From NCBI GenBank assembly GCA_031257075.1, contig JAIRPM010000113.1:1-7911 (forward strand): a stretch of 7,911 nucleotides of DNA, read 5' to 3'. The position numbers and the translations under genes were made by a program. The notes beneath the pieces were generated by a model. That model made no database searches. It saw nothing but the letters and a program-made list of their open reading frames with translations, and had not been told where the DNA came from. Shown here piece by piece: positions 1 to 6,115 of the stretch. The stretch's first letter is position 1. Every line of letters starts with the position of its first letter. The stretch is from Spirochaetaceae bacterium. Its GTDB lineage: Bacteria > Spirochaetota > Spirochaetia > Treponematales > Breznakiellaceae.

Positions 1-147
1 GAGGCGACCAAGTCGGGAGTTATGCCCTGGCTGGAATTGGACGCCGATAACTGCAAGGGTACTTTTGTTACCGCGCCGAAACGCGCCGACATAAGCGACC
101 TTGTGGATATAAAAGAGCAAATGATTATTGAGTATTACTCGAAATAA
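1..147 (+). CDS. rpsD: 30S ribosomal protein S4, C-terminal fragment
   Basis: This is the last 48 codons of an open frame that enters from the left edge and stops with TAA at 145-147. The peptide reads MPWLELDADNCKG, then a TFVTAPKRADI stretch, and ends KEQMIIEYYSK. That matches the S4 C-terminus pattern (P-x-WLELD...G-x-V...P-x-R-x-D-I...QLIVEYYSK). S4 binds 16S rRNA early in small-subunit assembly and in some bacteria represses the alpha operon. The position directly before rpoA is the usual rpsM-rpsK-rpsD-rpoA-rplQ order. The N-terminal part, including most of the S4 RNA-binding domain, lies outside the window. Confidence 0.93.
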   Translation, partial: EATKSGVMPWLELDADNCKGTFVTAPKRADISDLVDIKEQMIIEYYSK

Positions 148-150
148 AAG

Positions 151-187
151 AAAGCGCCGGTTAGCAACGGGTTAATCGGCGCTTTTC
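151..187 (+). terminator. Strong hairpin with short T run between rpsD and rpoA
   Basis: AAAGCGCCG (151-159) pairs perfectly with CGGCGCTTT (177-185). The stem continues inward through 160-165 with 171-176 (two G-T wobbles), leaving a five-base loop AACGG at 166-170. TTTTC follows the GC-rich part of the stem. The hairpin begins three bases after the rpsD stop. It looks like a rho-independent terminator or partial attenuator. The T run is short, and rpoA has no clear promoter after it, so partial read-through is likely. An mRNA-processing or stability hairpin is the alternative. Confidence 0.7.
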
Positions 188-194
188 TAAAGAG

Positions 195-225
195 GCGCTG
201 AGAATTCAGCGTTTACCTTAAGGAG
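195..225 (+). promoter_or_regulatory. rpoA leader hairpin and ribosome binding site
   Basis: CGCTGA (196-201) pairs with TCAGCG (206-211) around a GAAT loop, with G195-T212 able to add a wobble pair. The hairpin is followed by CCTTAAGGAG (216-225), which contains the AAGGAG Shine-Dalgarno (220-225) five bases before the ATG at 231. CCTTAAGG is itself an 8-nt palindrome overlapping the Shine-Dalgarno. The same CGCTGA/TCAGCG arms recur in the leader of the TRAP gene at 2203-2229. The role is unknown; it could be an initiation-control or mRNA-stability element. Confidence 0.5.
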
Positions 226-230
226 AACGA

Positions 231-1283
231 ATGGCTCATAAGAGTTTAATTAAAGGCTTTAAGCGGCCCAAAAGTATTTCTTTTGAACCGGGTGAATTGA
301 GAGGCGATTATGGTAAATTTTCCGCCTATCCGTTTGAACCGGGTTTTGGCACGACCATCGGAAATACGCTGCGGAGAGTTTTGCTTTCATCTATACAGGG
401 CTACGCGATAACGGCTGTCAAGATAATCTCGTACGACGCTCAAGGCATACCTCATGATATTTCCAGCGAGTACGAAGCGATTCCGAATACGGTAGAGGAC
501 ACGCTTGAAGTTATTAACAACTTAAAGCAACTGCGACTCAAGTTGCCGGACGAAAAGGAACAAGATACGCTCACCTACGAATGGTCGGGCGGGGCGGAAG
601 TTAAAGGGAGCGATTTTGCCAAAACCGGCAGCGTAGAGGTGCTGAATACCGGGCTGCATATAATGACCTTGATGGACGGTGCCCATGTTCAGTTTGAAAT
701 TCAGATTGACTGCGGGCGCGGGTATGTGCCGCAAGAACAGAACGCTCAGTACATTGATGTTATCGGGACGATACCTGTGGACGCGATTTTTTCGCCGGTC
801 AGGAAGGTGAAGTATTCCGTGGAGCCTGTGCGCGTTGGACAACGGAGCGATTACGATAAACTCCTCCTCGAAATTTGGACGGACGGCACGGTAAATCCCG
901 AAGACGCTCTCGCGGACGCGGCGAAAATCGCCAAAGACCACTTTACGGTGTTTATCAACTTTAACGAAGATATTTTTGATTTGGATGATGAAACCGAAGA
1001 GGACAGTGAAAGGATACGCGCCCTGATGAATACATCCGTTGATGAACTGGAACTGTCGGTGCGTTCAGGCAATTGCTTGCGCCAGTCGAACATTAGGACG
1101 ATAGGCGAACTTGTCCGGCGGACGGAAGATGAACTTAATAGTACGCGGAATTTCGGCAAGAAGTCGATGGATGAAATAAAAGCGAGACTTGTAGATTGGA
1201 ATCTGTCGCTAGGGATAACCAATACCAGCGAACTGAAAAAGGCAAGAATATTAACTAAAAAAGAGGACGAGGATGAAGCATAA
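231..1283 (+). CDS. rpoA: DNA-directed RNA polymerase subunit alpha
   Basis: This 350-residue protein is the alpha subunit, which dimerises to nucleate RNA polymerase assembly and contacts UP elements and activators. The N-terminal domain carries the signature TTIGNTLRRVLLSS (41-54) and the GRGYVP segment (172-177). An acidic linker (about 245-265) leads to the C-terminal domain, which has VRSGNCL (277-283) and NFGKKS (307-312). Aligned with E. coli R265, N268, C269, G296, K298 and S299, the equivalents R278, N281, C282, G309, K311 and S312 are all kept, so UP-element binding is probably intact. The start is fixed by AAGGAG five bases upstream. The tail KKEDEDEA is highly charged, and its codons supply the Shine-Dalgarno of rplQ. 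The length is slightly above the typical 310-350 range. The N-terminal KGFKRPK block resembles treponemal alpha subunits from memory. Confidence 0.98.
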   Translation: MAHKSLIKGFKRPKSISFEPGELRGDYGKFSAYPFEPGFGTTIGNTLRRVLLSSIQGYAITAVKIISYDAQGIPHDISSEYEAIPNTVEDTLEVINNLKQLRLKLPDEKEQDTLTYEWSGGAEVKGSDFAKTGSVEVLNTGLHIMTLMDGAHVQFEIQIDCGRGYVPQEQNAQYIDVIGTIPVDAIFSPVRKVKYSVEPVRVGQRSDYDKLLLEIWTDGTVNPEDALADAAKIAKDHFTVFINFNEDIFDLDDETEEDSERIRALMNTSVDELELSVRSGNCLRQSNIRTIGELVRRTEDELNSTRNFGKKSMDEIKARLVDWNLSLGITNTSELKKARILTKKEDEDEA

Positions 1284-1695
1284 ACGCGGTTTTAACGCCC
1301 TCCAACGCATGGCTGCCCACCGGAAAGCCACGCACCGGAGCATGGTAACGTCATTATTCCGCCACGAACGGATACGCACAACTGAGGCTAAAGCAAAGGC
1401 TGTGCGCCGCACGGCGGAAAAATTGATTACCCGCGCCAAGACGGATTCGGTGCACAACCGCCGCCTTGTATCGGCGCGGCTTTATGACGAAGGTATTGTA
1501 AACAAACTTTTTGTAACGATTGCCCCTCGCATGAAAGAACGGCAGGGCGGTTATACCCGCATCCTCAAACTGGGAGAACGGCGGGGGGACGCGGCGCAGG
1601 TTGTGCTGCTCGAACTTGTTGATTATGTACTCGATACGTCCGATAAAACCGAAAAGAAAAGCAAGAAGGGGGCAGGCGATGTCAAAAGCGCATAG
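1273..1695 (+). CDS. rplQ: 50S ribosomal protein L17 (bL17)
   Basis: This 140-residue basic protein is a component of the large ribosomal subunit near the peptide exit tunnel. It has the family start MKHKRGFNALQR, then AHRKATHRSMV, the R-I-x-TTEAKAKAVRR-like helix (about 33-46), GGYTRI (92-97), RRGDAAQVV (103-111) and an LELVDY end to the fold. The length matches the family, with a Lys/Ser/Gly tail after about residue 120. The start overlaps the 3' end of rpoA by 11 nt. AAGAGGA (1261-1267), inside the rpoA coding region, is the ribosome binding site, so the two are translationally coupled. The 3' end in turn overlaps the next gene by 17 nt. Confidence 0.97.
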   Translation: MKHKRGFNALQRMAAHRKATHRSMVTSLFRHERIRTTEAKAKAVRRTAEKLITRAKTDSVHNRRLVSARLYDEGIVNKLFVTIAPRMKERQGGYTRILKLGERRGDAAQVVLLELVDYVLDTSDKTEKKSKKGAGDVKSA

Positions 1696-2023
1696 AGGCA
1701 AAGGAATTTGGGAGTTGGCGGCGCGAGGGCGCGGCATCTGCCCGGTCTGTAAACGGGAAAATGTAAAGATACTTTACGAACAAGAAACGGACGGGCAGAA
1801 GGTAAAGATATGCAAGACCTGCAAGGCGGCGCTCGCGCATGGCAAAAAGGGCCTGAATGTTACGGCCGGTGCCGCGGCCGGGAAAACAGAAACGCCGGCG
1901 ACTCCGAAAACAGAAGCGCCTGTGGCACAGCCGCCTGCGGAAACTCAGCCGGAGACTGCGGCATCCGCGCCGGAAGCCGGCGCGCCTGAAAATACGGCCG
2001 CTCCTGATGCTGCCGGTGTGTAA
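1679..2023 (+). CDS. Small CxxC...CxxC zinc-ribbon-like protein after rplQ
   Basis: The predicted 114-residue protein has two parts. Residues 1-60 are basic and contain CPVC (C21, C24) and CKTC (C45, C48), a four-cysteine arrangement typical of a zinc ribbon or treble-clef knuckle. Residues 62-114 are low-complexity Ala/Pro/Glu/Thr and probably disordered. I chose ATG 1679 because a G-rich Shine-Dalgarno (AAGGGGG, about 1666-1672) sits upstream and the MSKAHRGKG start reads like a basic RNA-binding N-terminus. The same frame is open to an ATG at 1601, but those codons lie entirely inside rplQ. The overlap with rplQ suggests co-translation, so a ribosome- or RNA-associated role is plausible but only inferred. 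I think spirochaetes carry a similar short protein here but cannot verify that. No named function is assigned. Confidence 0.82.
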   Translation: MSKAHRGKGIWELAARGRGICPVCKRENVKILYEQETDGQKVKICKTCKAALAHGKKGLNVTAGAAAGKTETPATPKTEAPVAQPPAETQPETAASAPEAGAPENTAAPDAAGV

Positions 2024-2057
2024 ATTTTTACCCCGGTGTTATCACCGTATAGAGAGG

Positions 2058-2085
2058 CCGTTGCAAAACTTCAGTTTTGCAACGG
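2058..2085. repeat. Perfect 12-bp inverted repeat, 4-base loop
   Basis: CCGTTGCAAAAC (2058-2069) is the exact reverse complement of GTTTTGCAACGG (2074-2085), with loop TTCA. Two G-T wobbles (2056-2057 with 2086-2087) could extend it. It lies 34 bases after the stop of the last ribosomal-operon gene, where a terminator is expected. However, the downstream bases TTAGCCAATATT are not a T run, so a classical intrinsic terminator is doubtful. It could be a processing or stability hairpin, or a copy of a dispersed palindromic element. Confidence 0.6.
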
Positions 2086-2130
2086 TTAGCCAATATTATA
2101 AACACTCATTATTCAGCATACATAAAACAC

Positions 2131-2181
2131 TTGCGTTTTGGTCACAGTTGTGATACTATAATATACGCTGTATTTACAGTG
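2131..2181 (+). promoter_or_regulatory. Probable promoter of the TRAP-FapA-CYTH unit with operator-like palindromes
   Basis: TATAAT at 2157-2162 is a perfect -10 hexamer. The best -35 candidate, TTGCGT (2131-2136), is 20 bases upstream, which is long, so the promoter may be weak or activator-dependent. TCACA-GT-TGTGA (2142-2153) sits in the spacer. CGCTGTA-TT-TACAGTG (2166-2181, one wobble) covers the expected start site and early transcript. Both are in positions where a repressor would act. I do not recognise either as a known operator. Confidence 0.45.
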
Positions 2182-2202
2182 TTATTTTGCGCATTAGGGC
2201 AA

Positions 2203-2241
2203 CGCTGATTAAATTGACTCTAATCAGCGCTTCCTTAGAGG
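2203..2241 (+). promoter_or_regulatory. dctQ leader hairpin and ribosome binding site
   Basis: CGCTGATTA (2203-2211) pairs perfectly with TAATCAGCG (2221-2229) around a nine-base loop. CCTTAGAGG (2233-2241) follows, with AGAGG (2237-2241) as the Shine-Dalgarno five bases before ATG 2247. The arrangement repeats the one in front of rpoA: CGCTGA/TCAGCG arms, then CCTTA and the Shine-Dalgarno. This ribosome binding site also decides the dctQ start against an upstream in-frame ATG at 2187, whose codons would run through the hairpin. Confidence 0.5.
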
Positions 2242-2246
2242 TATTT

Positions 2247-2714
2247 ATGAGGAAACTTTACCACACCTTGTGCAAAATCGAAGTCGCGGTATGCGGCGTT
2301 GGTTTTGTGTTTTTGGTGGCGTTCATCTTTTTGTCCGCCATTTTGCGTTTTTTCCGCGTGTCAATGTCGTGGAATATCGATTTAGCGCTTTTCCTGCTGG
2401 CTTGGACGGCGTTTTTGGGCGCGGACATCGCATGGCGCAGCGGGCAATTGGTCGGTATCGATATTGTTACCCGCAAACTGCCGACCGGTATCCAAAAAAT
2501 ACTGAATTTGCTTATTCTTGTGATAGTGTTGGCGGCGCTTATTGTTTTTATCGTATTTGGTATCAATCTGGCATGGACGGAACGCCTCCGCACCTATCAG
2601 TCAATTCCGGTACCCTTTTCGCTTGTTACGCTGAGCCTTGTTACCGCCGCCATTTCGATGTGCGTCTCAACGGTGTTAAAAATCCGGCGCGGCATTTTGA
2701 ATTTTAACAAATAG
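2247..2714 (+). CDS. dctQ: TRAP transporter small permease subunit (DctQ family)
   Basis: This 155-residue membrane protein has four predicted transmembrane segments (about 12-35, 43-63, 83-108 and 122-144), the normal size and topology for DctQ. The RFFRVSMSWNIDLALFLLAW stretch (34-53) followed by FLGADIAWRSG (56-66) and VGIDIV (69-74) matches the family pattern of RF-x(n)-SW-x-E/D-x(n)-W-x(n)-LGA. With DctM and an extracytoplasmic binding protein it forms a secondary, ion-driven importer of organic acids or related solutes. Start 2247 is chosen on AGAGG. Translation from 2187 would add 20 residues encoded by the leader hairpin. It is followed after 11 bases by dctM. The substrate cannot be read from the sequence. 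Confidence 0.9.
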   Translation: MRKLYHTLCKIEVAVCGVGFVFLVAFIFLSAILRFFRVSMSWNIDLALFLLAWTAFLGADIAWRSGQLVGIDIVTRKLPTGIQKILNLLILVIVLAALIVFIVFGINLAWTERLRTYQSIPVPFSLVTLSLVTAAISMCVSTVLKIRRGILNFNK

Positions 2715-2725
2715 GGGAGGCCGTT

Positions 2726-4012
2726 ATGTCGTTATTATTGACTTGTTTTGTACTGTTCCTTGTAATGGGAATGCCCATTGCATTTGTTATTGGTATCGCG
2801 GGGCTGGCGTACTTCCTTACGGTGCCGTATCTCACGTTTGAAACCGCTACCCAGATGGTTGTATCGCAGAGCCAGAGTTTCGCGTTCCTTGCGGTGCCGT
2901 TTTTTATTTTTGCCGGTAACCTGATGAACGTTTCCGGCATTACGAACCGGCTGCTGGGGCTGGCGCGCCTCCTGACGCGGGGGATGTACGGCGGCACCGC
3001 TCAAATCTCGGTCGTAATGAGTACGCTGATGGGCGGCGTTTCCGGTTCGGCAACGGCGGACGCGGCGATGGAAACGCGCATCCTGGGGCCGGAAATGATG
3101 CGAATCGGCTACAGCAAAGGGTATATTTGCGCGGTAAACTGTGTTACGGCACTGATAACGGCGACAATACCGCCCAGTCTGGGGCTTATCATCTTTGGGT
3201 TTGTCGGCGAAGTGTCGATAGGGCGCTTGTTTGCGGCGGGTATAATCCCCGGTATTTTGATGATGGCCTTCCTTATGGCTACCACTTCAATTACCTCGCG
3301 TATTCATAAGTATGACCCTCCCGCTAAAAATGCCGCAAAACTTACCCTGCGCGAACTCTTTGGAAATTTAAAAGAATCTATCTGGGCGCTCCTGTTCCCC
3401 ATCATTTTGATTGTGGGAATCCGTTTCGGCGTTTTTACACCGTCCGAGTCGGGAGCGTTTGCGGTAGTGTACGCGATTCTTGTCGGCAAGTTTATATACA
3501 AAGAATTGAACTGGCAAAATTTCAAAGAGGCGCTTATCACGACACTCAAGGATAACGGTGCGATAATGCTGATAATAGCAATGTCCGGCCCGTTCAGTTA
3601 CGCGATAACCTGGGTCAAATTGCCGGTAGCGCTTTCCAATTTGATTTTCGGCATTACCAGCAATCCGCAGGCGCTTGTCCTTATTATGCTGGGCTTCCTG
3701 TTTGTAACCGGTATGTTTGTGGATAGCAACGTGAATTTCCTGCTTCTTACGCCGATTTTTTTGCCTATGGTAAAAGATGCCGGTATTGACCCTGTGCATT
3801 TTGGCGTTTTGATGGCAACGGTCTGTACGCTCGGCGTTATGACCCCGCCGATAGGTTCGGCGTTATATACCGTCTGCGGTATTATCAAATGCCCGCCTGA
3901 GGAGTACACGAAAGCATCGCTTCCGTTTATGGCGGCGGTTTTGCTGGAAATTGCTATCCTTGTCTTCCTGCCGCAAGTAGTGCTGTGGATTCCGAATATG
4001 GTGTTTGGATGA
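2726..4012 (+). CDS. dctM: TRAP transporter large permease subunit (DctM family)
   Basis: This 428-residue, very hydrophobic protein has the usual length of DctM and 11-12 likely membrane spans. Family motifs are visible: GMPIAFVIGIAGL (15-27), the GG-x(n)-SGSATAD region (89-112), IPPSLGLIIFGF (148-159), SIGRLFAAGIIPG (164-176), GVFTPSESGAFAVVYA (235-250) and GVMTPPIGSALY (370-381). DctM is the ion-coupled transport channel of TRAP systems. A strong Shine-Dalgarno, GGGGAGG (2714-2720), overlaps the dctQ stop and sets the start. The last codons overlap the ATG of the next gene as ATGA (4009-4012). No dctP lies on either side. Confidence 0.95.
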   Translation: MSLLLTCFVLFLVMGMPIAFVIGIAGLAYFLTVPYLTFETATQMVVSQSQSFAFLAVPFFIFAGNLMNVSGITNRLLGLARLLTRGMYGGTAQISVVMSTLMGGVSGSATADAAMETRILGPEMMRIGYSKGYICAVNCVTALITATIPPSLGLIIFGFVGEVSIGRLFAAGIIPGILMMAFLMATTSITSRIHKYDPPAKNAAKLTLRELFGNLKESIWALLFPIILIVGIRFGVFTPSESGAFAVVYAILVGKFIYKELNWQNFKEALITTLKDNGAIMLIIAMSGPFSYAITWVKLPVALSNLIFGITSNPQALVLIMLGFLFVTGMFVDSNVNFLLLTPIFLPMVKDAGIDPVHFGVLMATVCTLGVMTPPIGSALYTVCGIIKCPPEEYTKASLPFMAAVLLEIAILVFLPQVVLWIPNMVFG

Positions 4013-4659
4013 CGATTGCGCGGCCCCGCCTTGTTTTGCTTTTCTTTTTTGCCGCGCCGTTTTTGGTTGTAAGCCAGGGTGATACGTCTTCGGCTCTTGA
4101 CCCCGGCGTTACGATAGAGGAATTAGCCAACACTCCGGCAAGCGCTCCTGAAACCGATGCGGATAACGCCCCCGCTCCTGCGCCTGTTGAAGCGCCCCGT
4201 TGGACGGCGGCGCTTCCCGAAGACTTGCTGCGGCCGACACGCGCAGCGCCGGTTTATCCCCGCGATGGCGTTATAGGCGAATTGGGCGCGGGCGCGGCGG
4301 ACGAAGCGGCTTACCGTTTTGCCCATTCTCTGCTTGCGGGACTTCTTGCGGCAAAAGAAAAAGACACTCTGCTAAGGGCGCTTCCCGAAGCCGAGCGGGC
4401 GGCGGTTTGGGACAAAATTGCGCAAGTTGAGCCGCGCAAGTACCGTCTTGGCGGCGGCCTCGTTGAGCCTGACGGTTCGGTTTCTTTTTTGTACCGTATT
4501 ACCGGGCGTGAAAAAGAAGTCTCCGGTTCGCTCTATATGCTGCCGGCGGACGGCGGGCGGCATACGCTTGACAGCATACTTATGGAAGAAGTTGTCGAAA
4601 CATCGGCCGTAAAAGAAATTTGGGATTATGCCTACCTCCCCTATGCGCGGTTTTACTAA
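4009..4659 (+). CDS. Exported protein of unknown function
   Basis: The predicted protein is 216 residues. I do not recognise it as a named family. Residues 1-22 look like a Sec signal peptide (R5, R7, then LVLLFFFAAPFLVV) with likely cleavage near VVS-QG. There is no lipobox cysteine, so it is probably periplasmic rather than a lipoprotein. Residues about 38-62 are Pro/Ala-rich linker. The rest (about 65-216) is a compact mixed domain with LPEDLLRP, IGELGAGAADEAAYRFA, PRKYRLGGG and DGSVSFLYRITGREK segments. ATG 4009 overlaps the dctM stop by 4 nt and starts right at the signal peptide. A GTG at 3985 in frame would add eight polar residues and is less likely. The 3' end overlaps the FapA gene. 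Its exported nature beside TRAP permeases is suggestive, but the size and sequence are wrong for DctP. Confidence 0.75.
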   Translation: MTIARPRLVLLFFFAAPFLVVSQGDTSSALDPGVTIEELANTPASAPETDADNAPAPAPVEAPRWTAALPEDLLRPTRAAPVYPRDGVIGELGAGAADEAAYRFAHSLLAGLLAAKEKDTLLRALPEAERAAVWDKIAQVEPRKYRLGGGLVEPDGSVSFLYRITGREKEVSGSLYMLPADGGRHTLDSILMEEVVETSAVKEIWDYAYLPYARFY

Positions 4660-6115
4660 ACTTGCGGTTAAACACAAAAAAAACGATGCCTATCTTGACA
4701 TATATATTTCGTCCGCTCACATGGAAGCGCGGGCGGATTTTTATCCGGCGCGGGACGGCGGACGGCCTTTTACAAAAGAATACCTTGATTTAGTATTGAA
4801 AAAAACCGGTATATGTTACGGTGTTGAATATAAAACAATTGATGATACAGCCGATGAATGTAACGATACGGGCGCGGCGGTATATGATGTCATTATAGCC
4901 CGTGGATTTATTCCTATAGATGACAGCCCGGCTTATTTCAAAATTAACGAGGAATTAACAAAACCTCCCGCGCCCAAAATACTGCCGGATGGCAGGGTTG
5001 ATTACCGGGCGGCCACGCCGTTTATTATGGTAAAAGAAGGCGATTGCCTTGCCCGCATGCTTGCGGCAACTCCCGGGCATAACGGTAAAACAATATACGG
5101 TGTTGATGTGCCGTTCAAAAAAGTACAGCGGCGTGAATTGATAGAAGGCGAAGGCATCTATATACAAAATGACCGCATATACGCGAAAACGGCAGGACGG
5201 CTGAAAATCGAAGGCAGTACGATAAGCGTTGAACATACCCTGCGTTTAGGCGCTGTTGACTATACAACAGGCGATATTGATTTTACAGGCGAACTGGTGC
5301 TGGAAGGGGCTGTTTCAGACGGATTCAAGGTTCATTCGGGGGGGAACATTACCGCGCTTGACACCTTTGCCGTAAGCGATTGTTTTTCGCGGGGCAGCAT
5401 TCATGCGCACAGAGGGGTCATTGGGCGCGGGAACAGCACCGTAAAAGCAAACGGCGTTTTCCGCGCCGCTTTTGTCCGCAACTGCAATCTCGTATGCAAA
5501 GGAAACGTATATATTGAAAAAGAAATCATAGGGTCAACAGTGTGGACAATGGGCATGCTGGACATCTATGCGGGGACGGTTGCCGGAAGCACGGTATACG
5601 CGCTGCGCGGAATTCGGGCTGCTAATATAGGAACGCGCAGCGCGAAGCCGGCGCGTATTTATTTAGGGGCCGACTGGACGCTTGAGCGGCAGATGAAAAA
5701 AGACGCGCAAACGCTGCGTCTCCTGAAAATGAATATAGACGCGCTTGCCGGGGCTGTTTCACAATGCTCTTCCGGGGAAAGCGGTTTGCCGGTAAGCATA
5801 CCCTGGCATACGGCAAAAGGAGTGCATATCCGGCTGGCCGCTAATACCCCGCCGTTTGCCGAGGAATGTGCCCAACTGCGGGATAAACTGGCGGCCGAGT
5901 ATAAAGCGGTTTACAGCCGTTATGCGGAGAACAGCAAAAAAAAGCAAACCGATTATGACGCGGCGCTTACCGTTTACGGGAATATTGCCGCCGGCACCTA
6001 CATTGAAATTTGTTCCGTTCCCTATTTTGTCAAAGATACTATGCATGACACGCGGTTTGCGCTGGATAAAAAAACAAAGCAGGTTTGCGCATTTGCGGCC
6101 AAAGGGATTTTATGA
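4628..6115 (+). CDS. fapA: FapA/DUF342 family protein
   Basis: This 495-residue cytoplasmic protein fits the DUF342 (FapA) family. Residues 1-110 are an N-terminal domain. Then come the DUF342 hallmarks DGRVDY (121-126), VKEGDCLARM (135-144) and TPGHNGKTIYGVDV (148-161). A repetitive right-handed beta-helix-type region (about 205-345) includes YTTGDIDFTGELVLEG (212-227), DGFKVHSGGNI (231-241) and GVIGRGNSTVKANG (263-276). A helical, probably coiled-coil section follows (about 350-450), then a small beta tail. FapA in Vibrio has been linked to polar flagellum assembly and to glucose-specific EIIA; elsewhere its role is unclear. No good Shine-Dalgarno precedes ATG 4628 or the alternative ATG 4643, which gives 490 residues. 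Both overlap the upstream gene (32 or 17 nt), so translational coupling is likely. The gene symbol is by family only. Confidence 0.85.
   Translation: MPTSPMRGFTKLAVKHKKNDAYLDIYISSAHMEARADFYPARDGGRPFTKEYLDLVLKKTGICYGVEYKTIDDTADECNDTGAAVYDVIIARGFIPIDDSPAYFKINEELTKPPAPKILPDGRVDYRAATPFIMVKEGDCLARMLAATPGHNGKTIYGVDVPFKKVQRRELIEGEGIYIQNDRIYAKTAGRLKIEGSTISVEHTLRLGAVDYTTGDIDFTGELVLEGAVSDGFKVHSGGNITALDTFAVSDCFSRGSIHAHRGVIGRGNSTVKANGVFRAAFVRNCNLVCKGNVYIEKEIIGSTVWTMGMLDIYAGTVAGSTVYALRGIRAANIGTRSAKPARIYLGADWTLERQMKKDAQTLRLLKMNIDALAGAVSQCSSGESGLPVSIPWHTAKGVHIRLAANTPPFAEECAQLRDKLAAEYKAVYSRYAENSKKKQTDYDAALTVYGNIAAGTYIEICSVPYFVKDTMHDTRFALDKKTKQVCAFAAKGIL

Larger units (their letters stand above)
2024..2246. 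other. Intergenic region between ribosomal operon and TRAP genes
   Basis: This 223-base AT-rich gap separates two + strand units and has no convincing gene. In order it holds a weak hairpin (CGGTG 2034-2038 / CACCG 2043-2047), a perfect long inverted repeat (2058-2085), a weak AAAAC/GTTTT hairpin (2124-2128 / 2135-2139), a probable promoter (-10 at 2157-2162) flanked by two short palindromes, and a leader hairpin (2203-2229) just before the dctQ ribosome binding site. An open frame crossing 1857-2153 is out of frame with the zinc-ribbon gene and looks like chance. Confidence 0.7.

Noticed and set aside
522..941. Antisense open frame of 139 codons within rpoA
   Set aside because: It lies wholly opposite a certain gene, has no recognisable domain and has no ribosome binding site; other antisense frames in rpoA (851-1222) fail the same way.
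1601..1678. Longer start for the zinc-ribbon protein
   Set aside because: The extra 26 codons are an out-of-frame reading of conserved rplQ sequence; ATG 1679 has a G-rich ribosome binding site and a sensible N-terminus.
2142..2153. CRP or FNR binding site
   Set aside because: The half-sites are in the order TCACA...TGTGA with a 2-base gap; CRP uses TGTGA-N6-TCACA, and FNR half-sites differ.
2187..2246. Upstream start for dctQ
   Set aside because: It would translate the leader hairpin as 20 non-family residues, whereas ATG 2247 has AGAGG at good spacing and begins the normal DctQ N-terminus.
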